Shown here piece by piece: positions 8,429 to 18,774 of a DNA stretch of 64,000 bases (within the stretch, counting starts at the first letter, position 1; each line of letters starts with the position of its first letter). Under the pieces are notes generated by a model that worked only from the letters and a program-made list of their open reading frames with translations, was not told the DNA's origin and made no database searches. A program made the translations under genes and the position numbers. This DNA is from Phalacrocorax aristotelis (Eukaryota; Chordata; Aves; Suliformes; Phalacrocoracidae), in assembly GCF_949628215.1 (NCBI RefSeq), contig NW_027441330.1:62001-126000 (forward strand), given 5' to 3'.

Positions 8429-8926
8429 TGTGCTGGTTTTGGCTGAGAAGGGGTTAATTCTCCTCACTGTGGGGGTCAGCTACCTTTCCAGCTTCCCGCG
8501 CTCTGCCGCGTGGCGTGGCAGGGGGGGCTGGGAGGGGCAGGGCCATGGTGGGGGCGGCTGACCCCGACTGGCCAATGGCAGGTTCATTCCATACCATGTG
8601 ACACCATGACCAGTATATTGAGGGGGGGCAGTGGCAGCGCGCAGGCGGCGCGGCGTCGGGTCGGCGGGCGGCGAGCGGCTGCGGCGCGTGCGGTTTGTTC
8701 CGGCGGTTCGTTCCCCCTCTCCCCTCCCTTCCCCCCTCCCCCGGGGCTTTGCGCCTCTCGTTGTTCTCCTTTACATTGCATTTCTACTGTTGTTTCTTTT
8801 AATTTTCATTATTAAACTGTTCTTATCCCGACCCACGAGCGTTACCCTTCTGATTCTCTCCCCCATCTACTGGTGGGGGAGTGAGCGAGCGACTGTGTGG
8901 GGCTGAGCTGCCGCTAAACCACGACA
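8429..8926 (+). repeat. 3' LTR of young provirus
   Basis: 498 bp, TG...CA, identical by eye to 2407-2904, followed by the CACGG target duplication. Confidence 0.95.
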
Positions 8927-8931
8927 CACGG
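8927..8931. other. Target-site duplication, right (CACGG)
   Basis: Partner of 2402-2406. The flank beyond (GTCCACGTGACAG) continues the sequence interrupted at 2406, as the empty copy at 19531 shows. Confidence 0.95.
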
Positions 8932-9442
8932 GTCCACGTGACAGAGAACGTGGAATTAGAACACAGAGAGAGGGAGCCGGACAGAGAGAGAGGCCGAGAG
9001 AAACATCTAGACAGGCTACAGCGGGCAGAGGCAGGAATTAAAACCTAGGGACAGGGAGCTGGACAGAGAGAGATGGAGGTCACAGGGAACAGCGGTGGCT
9101 GCAGGAAGAACAGGAATTCATGAATAGGGCAAGGGAGCTGGACAGAGAAGAACTCAGAAAGGCAAGAACAGTAGCAGGGTACAGAGCAGAGAAGACGAAT
9201 TAAAAAGCACGGGGGGAGCGTTGAGGCAGACAGAGAGAGATTAAGAAAAAAGTCACGGGCTACGTGGCAAAGCAGGAGGAATTCAGAAACGAGGATGGGA
9301 ACCAAGGGAGAGTGTGCTGGTGAAGGATAACGGGCATTAAAAGTGAGGGACGGGGAGCTGGGAAAAGCGAGGCAGAGAAAAACAGAATCACAGAGAGAAT
9401 CACACAAAGCCAAAAAAGAAGAAACTGAACAACAGGAACAGG
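8932..9442. repeat. Purine-rich ~81-bp minisatellite, part 2
   Basis: Continuation of the array interrupted by the young provirus. GAATT landmarks at about 8953, 9034, 9114, 9196 and 9278 give a period of 80-82 bp. No gene. Confidence 0.8.
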
Positions 9443-10020
9443 TGTAACCAAAGCGATGAAATCAACCAACCAGAGACGGTGTTCCATTACGGGAACATGG
9501 AGCGTACCAATCAGCGCACCTGTCGATCTGCATTTTAGTGCCTAGGCGATCGTTAATGTCAGCAGAACAACAGACAACATGCTTCTGTCAGAAAAGGATG
9601 ACAAAACGCGGTTTCGCTTAGCGGACTGAGAAAACTAGCCAAGACTGCCAAGAGTAAGAGCCGAGAAGCTAAAAGGTAATTCCGGCAGGGGGAGATCGCG
9701 ACCACCGACTCACAGACCACCACCGACCCAAGTAACACCACCTACTCAGAAGAGAACAACGGAAGAGGACAACCGAGCCTGCGCAGTGATTGACATACGG
9801 AACGAGCAAGTTTGTACCCATCGCTAGACAAGACAATAATGACTATGTATGAGTATGTAAAATTTTCATCTACAAATTGTACAGGAAAGGTGCGTGAGGT
9901 ACGCACGCCAGGAGGAGCGATCCCCCGTGCATCCGGCGCCGTGAATATAGAATGCCTGCTCTTTAATACTAAATTGGTGTTGAGGAGTCGTTTCCGATTT
10001 TAACGCGTTTTTCGGTAACA
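9443..10020 (+). repeat. 5' LTR of provirus B
   Basis: TG...CA, 578 bp. The expected polyadenylation hexamer reads AATATA here, against AATAAA at 15001-15006 in the 3' LTR. It differs from the 3' LTR at roughly a dozen places, mainly in the first 220 bp. Confidence 0.88.
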
Positions 10021-10024
10021 GTTT

Positions 10025-10042
10025 TGGCACCCCAGGTGGGAA
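10025..10042 (+). promoter_or_regulatory. Primer binding site of provirus B, tRNA not assigned
   Basis: Starts TGGCACCCCAGGTGGG four bases after the LTR. The position and TGG start are right for a primer site. It resembles tRNA-Asp and tRNA-Asn sites imperfectly, so I do not assign the tRNA. Confidence 0.55.
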
Positions 10043-10318
10043 CCTGCTTTTGAATCTCGACGGATGCGTGGGATCGTGGGACCTGCAGCCGGCCCCGAGG
10101 AATTCTCCGGGAGAGCTTCCGATCCCCGGGCCAGAGAATTCTGAGCAAGATCCCCTGGATTGAGGTAAACAAGGCATTCTTTGAAGAAGAAACTTAGGTA
10201 GAATAATACGTGGGGTTAGTTTCCCACATAGGATAGGATAGCGGGTTTGAGTCCCACAGGCCTGCCCGTAAGGCGCGGCGAAAGCCACGCAGGGTCGGGG
10301 CCAAGAGGTGCCTCGGTT

Positions 10319-10426
10319 GGTAAGTCTCTGCTAGGCGAAAGCCTGTGGAGCGGGACCCGAGGGTAGGGGAGTCTTCAACAGGGGGTTGAAGTCTCCAGGG
10401 ATATCTAGCAGGGGGCTACAGATCCC
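10319..10426 (+). promoter_or_regulatory. Retroviral leader: donor-like site and stem-loops
   Basis: G|GTAAGT at 10319-10324 could be a subgenomic splice donor. Two successive hairpins follow: GAGTCTTCAAC (10369-10379) with GTTGAAGTCTC (10385-10395), and GGGATATCTAG (10398-10408) with CTACAGATCCC (10416-10426). Both have AGGGG-type loops. Such stem-loop series are typical of packaging leaders; function is inferred. Confidence 0.4.
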
Positions 10427-10441
10427 AGTGGCAGATTTCCA

Positions 10442-11372
10442 GTGAGACCTCTAACGGGGGTTGGAGTCCCTCTGACTAGTAGTTGTGATAGTGCACTATC
10501 ACAACTACTAGTCGACTGGGAGACGGGAGCATTACTGAGTAGGAAACCTATCCCACAGAGAACACCTTTGCGATGTATTTTGAAGCACTGGAAAGACGTC
10601 GGGGGCGGTGACCCACTAACTCGGAAACCATTAATTGAATATTGCAATCATTGGTGGCCAACGTATCAATTGGAAGGTGGGCACAAATGGCCAGAACACG
10701 AGACATTGCAATATCGTACCATCTTGCAATTAATGTTGTTTTGTAAAAAGGGAAGGCAAACGGGAAGAAGTGGCATATGTTGATTTGTTCTTTACACCGT
10801 GGAATCATCCCGAGCAGCAGAAACAGCGTGAGGTATGTCCACAAGATTCTACGGCAATGTTTCTGAAAAGAGGAAAACGTGGTGAGAACTTGAAAGAGTG
10901 TTGCTCTACTTGTGATACTGGATACTTCGCTTGATGAAACTGACAAGAAAATAGTATGGAATACAGCCAGAAGGCAGGTGCAGGGAGCACATGCTAACGG
11001 GAATTTACAGAGAACAATGAATAAGAATTTTCCATCTACAAATCCCGATTGGGACCCTAATCAGCCAGGACCCAGGGGAATGTTGACTAGATGTCAGAGA
11101 GAGATTTTATTTGGAGTAAGACAAGCAATGCCAAAAGCAATAAATTGGTCAAAATTTATGAAGTGAGACAAGAATTAAGTGAGTCCCCTTCAGCCTTTAT
11201 GGAAAGACTGAAGGTGACCACCAGAAAATATACTCATTTGAACCCAGAAAAACCAGAAAAAGCAATTCAGCTGGTCTCTATATTCATAAGACAATCAGCC
11301 CCAGATGGGGGCGGGGGGAGAGAAAACAACCTTCAGAAACTAGAACAACCTGAATCCAGAGATCTGGGTTAA
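10442..11372 (+). pseudogene. gag: gag remnant, provirus B
   Basis: Three broken pieces (10442-10783, 10912-11166, 11091-11372) in different frames. The first has a conserved-looking matrix-type core with motifs KHWKDVG, IEYCNHWWP and LQYRTILQLMLFC, which I associate with class I (gamma-like) Gag proteins. Stops and frameshifts prevent a Gag product. The first piece starts next to a 40-bp palindrome. Confidence 0.7.
10474..10513. repeat. Perfect 40-bp palindrome in provirus leader/gag (B)
   Basis: Arms start GACTAGTAGTTG and meet at GTG|CAC with no spacer; each 20-base arm is the exact reverse complement of the other. The identical palindrome is at 21073-21112. Copy D (55125-55164) has a six-mismatch version. 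Confidence 0.95.
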
Positions 11373-11440
11373 ATGCTTGAAGTAGCTTGGCATGAAGGAG
11401 ACCAGGGGAATCAACCCTAGCTGAACACCTGGTTACACTG

Positions 11441-14429
11441 AAGCTACGGAATGAAGAAATAGAATTTTTGGTAGATACGGGAGCCACTTATTTGGTATTG
11501 AATACACGTGAAGAGAAATTTGATCATAAATCAGTAGATGTTGCTAGCGCAACAGGGCAAAGAAAAATTAGCCCCTCTCAGAGCCATTAAAGTTTAAATT
11601 GGAGAAGCAATGGGCAACTCACCAGTTTCTGCATATGCCTGAATGTCCACTGCCTCTGTTATGACGAGATCTATTAGGTCAATTAGATGCTCAAGTAACT
11701 TTTAAAGATGGAGAGATTAAATCACTAATACCAGAATCAAAAGCCACAGAGGCGAGAGCGTTTATGTTACAGGATTCCTCCAGGGAGGAACGGGTTCCCG
11801 AGGAAGTGGAAAACGTAGTAATTCCTTTGGTTTGAGCGAGCGGAGCTCCGGAGCGATCTAAGTGGGCAGAGCCGGTAAAAGTAACCTTAAAGCTTGGAGC
11901 CAAGCCCGTAAGACAAAAACAATACCCTATTAAGCGAGAGGCTCGAAAAGGATTACAGAAGTTAATTATAAAATTTTTCAGAATATGAGCTTTTAGTGGA
12001 ATGTGAATCAGAATATAGTACTCCTGTGTCGCCAGTAAAGAAATCTAGAGGCAAAGAGTATTAGCTAGTTCACCATTTAAGGGCTATAAATCAGGTGGTC
12101 CAAGATATACATCCGGTAGTAGCTAATCCATACACTTTACTGACCTCTTTTAAAGGAGGAGCATAAATGGTTTACTGTACTAGATTTGAAGGACGCCTTC
12201 TTTTGCATACCTCCAGGCATAAAAAGTCAAAGCCTATTTGCTTTGCAATGGGAAAGCCCCACCACAGAATGAAAGACACAGCTACCATGGACCGTACTTC
12301 CACAAGGATTTAAAAATAGTCCTACGATACTTGAGACTCAGCTGGCAAAAAAAAATTAGAGATATAGAAAAAACAGAACCCAGGGAGAGGCATCTTGTTA
12401 CAGAATGCGGATGACATTCTGATAGCGGCACAAAGTAAAGAAAAATGTTTTGAAATTTTTAAATTTTCTGGGCCAAGGAAGATGCGGAGTTTCCAGAAAC
12501 AAAACCCAAATAGGAAAAGAAGCAGCCATTTATTTAGGATTTGAAATATCTCAAAGACAAAGACAATTAGAAAGTGAAAAGAAAGAAACTATTTGTCAAA
12601 TTCCCGAACCTAGCAGCCCGAAGGAACTGAGAGCTTTTCTGAAAACAATGAAATAGCATCAGCTCTGGATTCTGAACTGTAGACTGTATGTAAAACCATT
12701 ATTTGAGGCATTGAAAGACTCAAAAGGATAAATATTTAACCTGGACGCCCGGATGCCAAACGGCATTCAAAGAACTGAAAAGAGCCTCGATGATGGCCCC
12801 TGCATTAGGCCTACCTGATTTCGCTAAACCTTTTCAGTTGTTTGTCCACGAAAGACAACATTTAGCCCTTGGAGTGCTGACACAGCGACTGGGAACCTGG
12901 AAGAGACCTGTGGGCTACTTCTCCAAACAACCTGACCACACGAGTAAAAGATGGCCTAGGTGTTTACGGGCAGTAGCAACAACAGCGCTGCCGATCCGGG
13001 AAGCCCCAAAGTTAACAATGGGACAGAAGATGACAGTATATGTCCCGCACATAGCGGTGACTGTTTTAGAACAAAAGGGGGGTCGTTGGCTATCCCTTAG
13101 CAGAATGTTGAAATATCAAGTTGTTCTGTTAGAACAAGACGATGTGGAATCGAAGACTACTGCTATACTGAATCCTGCTATGTTTTTAACAACAGAAAAC
13201 CTTACGGACAATTTAGAACACGATCGCTTGCTAACTATTGAACAAGTCTATTCCAGCAGACCAGACCTGAGACACAAACCTCTGGGAAAATCCTGATCTG
13301 GAGTTGTTTACAGATGGAAGAAGCTCTGGGCGAGAAGAGAAGCGAATGGCCGGATATGCTGTCGTTATCGCCGCCGAGGGAATGGAGTCAGGGGTGCTGC
13401 CTGCAAACACCTCAGCACAGAAAGCAGTATTGGTAGCATTGAAGCGAGCTCTGCGAATGGCAGAAGGACAAAGGATAAATATCTAGACTGATTCCAAACG
13501 TGCATTTGGTGTGATCCACGATCATGGAGCTATTGGGAAGGAGAAAGGACTGCCATCAGCCCAAGAATCATCAATACAGCATAAAGAAGAAATTCTCCAA
13601 CTTCCGGAAGACGTGCAGAAACCAAAAGAAGTGGCGGTAAAGCGTTGCAAAGCTCATCAATTTGGCCAGACGGCTGTAAACATAAGCAAACGACTGACCG
13701 ATAAAGCTGCAAAGAGGACTGCAGAGCAAGGTATCCTTGCACTAGTACCAGTAAAACAGATCAGAATTCCAAAGTTGAAACCGAGATATAATAAATTGGA
13801 TGAGCAATTAGCAGAACAATTGGAAGCATCACAAAACACAGAGAGATGGTAGGTAACACCAGAAAAACAAGTAATAACAACAACCACCCCACAAGTTATG
13901 ACAGAACTTGCAAAAGAAAACCATGAGCAAACACATTAGGCTGTAGGCGCTACGGTTTTGAGTTTAAAAACATCTGTAGCGTGTGTAGGCACGACAAGAA
14001 TAGTTAAACCCATAGTAGCTAAGTGTCCAATCTGTCCTAGAAATAATCCCCTGAACCAAAGGAAACAACCTTTAGGAGTAACAAAACAAAAAATTCTCCC
14101 GGAAATTATTAGCAAATTAAGTTCTCTGAGTTACCCAGACAAAATAGATAGAGCAGTATTTGTCAGTGCTGATTGACAAATTTTCTAGATGGCCAGCAGC
14201 TTTCTCGTGCTGCACCGACAAAGCTAGAGTAGTAGTTAAGACGTTGCTGAAGGAAATAATACCAAGATTTAGAGTGCCAACGGGAATGTCCTCTGATAGA
14301 GCACCACATTTTTTTGCAGAGGTACTTCAACAAATTAATAAAATTTTGGGTAGAAAATGGGACCTGCATACACCCTGGAGACCACAATCAAGTGAAAAAT
14401 TTCAGAACATGAAGCAAACACTAAACTGA
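11441..14429 (+). pseudogene. pol: pro-pol remnant, provirus B
   Basis: Protease motif LVDTGATYLVL near 11468-11500. RT pieces include VLDLKDAFF (about 12179), LPQGFKNSP (about 12299) and a DD pair at about 12409-12414 preceded by NA instead of the usual Y-V/M. RNase H pieces are at 12790-13486 (FTDGRSSG near 13304), and integrase pieces at 13958-14176 and 14160-14429 (SDRAPHFF near 14296). Many stops and frame changes make it non-functional. Family assignment to class I rests on motif style. Confidence 0.82.
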
Positions 14430-14503
14430 CATAGTGGAATATTATTGATCTAGGATGGAAGTATTGAGAAAATTATTATTTCAGAACTTCCAAACAGGGG
14501 AAA

Positions 14504-15077
14504 TGTAACCAAAGTGATGAAATCAACCAGAGACGGTGTTCCATTACGGGAACATGGAGCGTACCAATCAGCGCACCTGTCGATCTGCATTTTAGTCCCT
14601 AGGCGATCATTAATGCGAACAGAACAACAGACAACGTGCTTCTGTCAGAAAAGGATGAAAAAACGCTGTTTCGCTTAGCGGACTGAGAAAACTAGCCAAG
14701 ACTGCCAAGAGTAAGAGCCGAGAAGCTAAAAGGTAATTCCGGCAGGGGGAGATCGCGACCACCGACTCACAGACCACCACCGACCCAAGTAACACCACCT
14801 ACTCAGAAGAGAACAACGGAAGAGGACAACCGAGCCTGCGCAGTGATTGACATACGGAACGAGCAAGTTTGTACCCATCGCTAGACAAGACAATAATGAC
14901 TATGTATGAGTATGTAAAATTTTCATCTACAAATTGTACAGGAAAGGTGCGTGAGGTACGCACGCCAGGAGGAGCGATCCCCCGTGCATCCGGCGCCGCG
15001 AATAAAGAATGCCTGCTCTTTAATACTAAATTGGTGTTGAGGAGTCGTTTCCGATTTTAACGCGTTTTTCGGTAACA
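14504..15077 (+). repeat. 3' LTR of provirus B
   Basis: 574 bp with AATAAA at 15001-15006. Its first ~150 bp match the other 3' LTRs, whereas from about 14660 on it reads like the 5' LTR, including a 13-bp segment (ACCACCTACTC) missing from the 3' LTRs of copies C and D. This is a conversion mosaic. Confidence 0.88.
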
Positions 15078-16394
15078 CAGGGAGTCAGATCAAGAGAGCC
15101 AGAGAACAACAAAACACCGACAGGCTACAGGACAGAGCAGGAGGAATAAAAAAAAAAAAACACGGAGCCAGAGCCAGGCAGAGAGAGGCGGAGAAAGAAA
15201 AAGGAGCCACAGGCTACAGGACAGAGAGAGGGAGGACTGAAAAGACGGGGAGGCAGGGAGACACTCAGAGCGAGATGGAGAAAGAAGGTGCGGGGGGGGG
15301 GGGGGGGCGCAAAAAAAAAAAGTAAATTTTGCAGCAGGTAAGGAAAGAGAGGGGGCCGGGGGAGAGACAGGGAGGGCCCAGGACGCACAAGAGAGGCAAC
15401 GGGGCCCCAGTGGCCCAGGACTCACCGCGACTCTCGCTCTCAGCGCTGCTGGCACAATTTAGCCGTTCAGATGCTTCTTTCCCCTCCTCTCCTCCCTGCC
15501 TCTTCTGCAGCTCCAGACTCTAGGCCGTCCTCCACCTGAAGAGAATACGTGGGTGTCTTACAGCTCTTACCAGATGAGGCTTCCTAGGCACGTAGCCTAG
15601 CTCGCTCGTGCACTACACGCCCGTACCCAACTCCGGGTTACGCGTACAGACCCTACGGTGCACGTTAGTGGCCTGGCCCGCTGCGGGCTATGAAGGGGGA
15701 TCCTTCCTCCCCCACCTGCATGGACAGGCTCTCTCTTGCCTGCGGCAGGAAGGCAGCTGGCAGCCAGAGCACCTTCAGTTTCTTCTTCTTTACCTTTCGT
15801 TGGCGTCTCCAGCTTCAGCCGAGGCAGCTCCTGTCCGCAGCCGGGAAGGGCTTTGTCTATCCCTTTTCGGCCCTGCGCTGCGAGGACGGGCAGAGAGAAG
15901 CCACGCGAGCCTGAGACGGCCGCAGGCAACGGCATCCCCGGGGGAAGGACAGACAACCACGTCCTCAGCACGGTCTCTGGGAGAGGGAAAGAAGAAACAG
16001 TGACCGTCATTACCGTCGATCGACCCTGGCCAAAGCCTCTCCTTCCGCAGGGGCTTCTGGACACACCGCTCCCTCCCCACGCTACTGCTAAGGGCCCCTG
16101 CGCCAAGGGGGAATCCAGTGCGCTTGAGGGACGGCTTGCTGCCTTCACGACAGGGCCTGGGGGCGGCCTAAGGCTATGCAGCACGCTTATGGGGAGGTGC
16201 CGGAGCTGGGGGCAGGCGCACGGGGCAAGGGGGGCCAGGGGAGGCTGAGCGGGACCTCCGGTGGGCCGGGGAGGCGGCCATCATCTGCGCCCTGGGCACG
16301 GGGAAAAGGTCATCGTCCTCCTCCTTTCCCTCTTCCCTTCTGTCAGCTCCCGGGGAACTCACCGCTTCTCGGGAAGCGGCCGCACCCGCAAGCC
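15078..16394. other. Duplicated flank between provirus B and block A2
   Basis: 15078-15330 is the end of the purine-rich repeat, closing with poly-G and poly-A runs (about 15294-15320). It is followed by GC-rich CpG-containing sequence. A long pyrimidine tract ending CTTCTGCAG (about 15478-15510) resembles a plus-strand splice acceptor; minus-strand donor-like GTGAGT/GTAAG sites fall at about 15420-15426, 15563-15568 and 16357-16362. Recurs at 59718-61038 and, with a 589-bp deletion, at 25666-26290. No protein recognised. Confidence 0.7.
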
Positions 16395-16539
16395 CCCAGT
16401 AATCAACACGAATCCAACCCCAAAAATACACCTCGCGTACCGTACGCGCCACGGCCGCCCGGCACCCGAGCGCCGGAAGACCGCGCCTCCCGCCATGCCC
16501 GGCGAACCACGTGACAGGGCCGGCAGCCACTGCGCCAGG

Positions 16540-16613
16540 AATACAGCTCCCGGCATGCTCTGCGGCACAACCCGGCCGCCCGGCAGCCGCAAGGACTACA
16601 GCTCCCGGCATGC
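16540..16613 (+). promoter_or_regulatory. Tandem ZNF143/SBF-like motifs (A2)
   Basis: Same pair and spacing as 146-219. Confidence 0.55.
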
Positions 16614-17585
16614 TCTGCGGCACAACCCGGCCGCCCGGCGGCCGGTTTGATGCGGAGCCACCCAGCATCCCTGCGAGCACAGCTGCAGGCGCAACAGCAG
16701 TTACGCAGCCACAACTAGGCACTAAACAAAGGCTTTCCAACACTGGAGGTCTAGAACAGGTAGACATTAGCACAGAAGCACAAGGGGCTCCGTCACCCTG
16801 CACAAATCTCCCCGTGCCTACACACGCACACGTTCAGAAGTTAGTTATCAGAAAACGCCCGACTCAGCCATTTGCCACAGTCACGAGACTCACGACATGA
16901 TAACACGACATGACACACGAGGTGGGCTCAGAGTTTTAAGGCAAGAAATACCTCCCACGCCCCCCACCCGAGATCTTTCAGGGTCCACACCTGCCATCGC
17001 CCCGCACCAAACCTACCCGGCCAAAGGCTTTCAGGTGGCCCGAAACACTGTACACAGAAAATAACCAGGGACAGACCTGCATTGTTCGGAAGCGAACGAT
17101 GCCCGACCGGGGCTCCTCTGCGGGGCACGGAGCCCCCCGGCCCCGCCCGGAGACACACACCCGCCCCCCGCTGCCCGAACTCACCCACCAGCGCTCTCCG
17201 GCCCCCGGACACGGCCGCGCTGCTCTCTCAGGCGGCTGCCGCAGGCGAGGCTCGGGCACCGCCAGGCCTCCAGGCGTCCCGAGGGGCTGCCGGCCACCGC
17301 AGGGGATGGCTGCCGGCGGCCGGACCGCCGCGGCGCTCCCCGCCCAGCTCCGAGCAGGCTCCGCCGGCCGCGGGCTTCCCACGCCGGGCCGCAGAGGGGC
17401 CCCGGCACCGCACAGGGACGCCTCGCGACCCGGCCGCCACACGCACCGGCCCTTCGGCCTCCACACGCACCGCTCCCGCCCCCGCTCCGACGCGCCGCGC
17501 ACGCGCCACCGGAAGCCCGAGCCCCGCGGGGCGGCCGGAAGGAACGGCCCCCACCGGCCCCGCCACCGCGCCCAGCCGGTGAGCG

Positions 17586-17604
17586 CCAGCGCCCCCTGCT
17601 GGCC
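17586..17604 (-). promoter_or_regulatory. CTCF-like core motif (A2)
   Basis: Identical to the motif at 1206-1224, minus-strand orientation. Confidence 0.6.
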
Positions 17605-17891
17605 GGGCCGCGCTCAGCTCGCGAGGGCGCCGAGGGCCGGGCGGGGCGGGACGCGCCGGCTCGGGGCCAGCGCCTTCTCGGGGCGAGCGGGAAACCCCTG
17701 CGGGCCCCGGTCACGGCCGGGCACAGCCGCGCGCCCTCCGAGAGCTGCTGAACGGGGCTGCCGCTCGTGACACATACCGAGCCGTCTGCGACGGGAGCGG
17801 GCAGAGGAGGAAGGGGCCGGCGGCCGCGGGGCCCTGGCCCCAGGCGGGGGGGGGGGGGGGGGGGCTGGGGCCCGGGGGGCCGCCCCCCTAC

Positions 17892-18709
17892 TCACAGTTC
17901 CCTCACAGTTCCCTCACAGTTCCCTCACAGTTCCCTCACAGTTCCCTCACAGTTCCCTCACAGTTCCCTCACAGTTCCCTCACAGTTCCCTCACAGTTCC
18001 CTCACAGTTCCCTCACAGTTCCCTCACAGTTCCAGTTCCCTCACAGTTCCCTCACAGTTCCCTCACAGTTCCCTCACAGTTCCCTCACAGTTCCCTCACA
18101 GTTCCCTCACAGTTCCCTCACAGTTCCCTCACAGTTCCCTCACAGTTCCCTCACAGTTCCCTCACAGTTCCCTCACAGTTCCCTCACAGTTCCCTCACAG
18201 TTCCCTCACAGTTCCCTCACAGTTCCCTCACAGTTCCCTCACAGTTCCCTCACAGTTCCCTCACAGTTCCCTCACAGTTCCCTCACAGTTCCCTCACAGT
18301 TCCCTCACAGTTCCCTCACAGTTCCCTCACAGTTCCCTCACAGTTCCCTCACAGTTCCCTCACAGTTCCCTCACAGTTCCCTCACAGTTCCCTCACAGTT
18401 CCCTCACAGTTCCCTCACAGTTCCCTCACAGTTCCCTCACAGTTCCCTCACAGTTCCCTCACAGTTCCCTCACAGTTCCCTCACAGTTCCCTCACAGTTC
18501 CCTCACAGTTCCCTCACAGTTCCCTCACAGTTCCCTCACAGTTCCCTCACAGTTCCCTCACAGTTCCCTCACAGTTCCCTCACAGTTCCCTCACAGTTCC
18601 CTCACAGTTCCCTCACAGTTCCCTCACAGTTCCCTCACAGTTCCCTCACAGTTCCCTCACAGTTCCCTCACAGTTCCCTCACAGTTCCCTCACAGTTCCC
18701 TCACAGTTC
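17892..18709. repeat. 11-bp minisatellite, expanded (~74 units)
   Basis: 818 bp of TCACAGTTCCC, almost without variation, with one 6-bp interruption (TTCCAG) near 18030. It creates an open frame of an 11-residue repeat (SSLTVPSQFPH) that is a by-product of the unit length, not a gene. The unit core CAGTTCCCTC is shared with the 16-kb array at 38505-54340. Confidence 0.97.
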
Positions 18710-18774
18710 ATCCCATGGACGGAACCGGGACCTACTGTGAGGCACTGGGAAAGAAGTGGGAGGAAGCCGGGACA

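Larger units (their letters stand above)
2407..8926 (+). mobile_element. Full-length, env-less endogenous retrovirus (class III/ERV-L-like)
   Basis: A 6520-bp provirus in the order LTR - PBS - gag - UAG - pro-pol - short noncoding tail - LTR. The two 498-bp LTRs show no difference by eye and both large frames are open, so the insertion is very recent. A 5-bp target duplication, gag and pol in one frame, and no env fit ERV-L-like (class III) elements. The tRNA-Lys1,2-type primer site is also used by spumaviruses and some betaretroviruses, so the class call is inference. There is no dUTPase domain in pol. It is specific to this duplicon: the second copy of the region has the uninterrupted target. 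Confidence 0.93.
9443..15077 (+). mobile_element. Decayed class I (gamma-like) provirus, copy B
   Basis: A 5635-bp element with two related LTRs (9443-10020, 14504-15077) and a likely 4-bp target repeat CAGG (9439-9442 and 15078-15081). Order is LTR, leader, gag remnants, protease, RT, RNase H, integrase. The last integrase piece is followed almost directly by the 3' LTR, so env and the integrase C-terminus are gone. All frames are interrupted. The same element, at the same insertion point, is at 20042-25665, and again at 54415-59717, so the copies spread by segmental duplication, not by separate insertion. Confidence 0.9.
16395..17890. repeat. CpG-island duplicon A, copy A2
   Basis: Near-identical to 1-1497 (offset 16394). 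Differences include loss of 14 bp (CTTAAAGGGCGGCC at A1 1143-1156) between short direct repeats and a longer G tract (19 against 13). Confidence 0.85.

Noticed and set aside
12790..13296. 168-residue open frame as an intact host gene
   Set aside because: It is the RNase H region of the decayed class I provirus, present in all three copies between other broken pol pieces.
17892..18709. CRISPR-like regular repeat array
   Set aside because: Units abut with no unique spacers and the DNA is vertebrate; it is a minisatellite.
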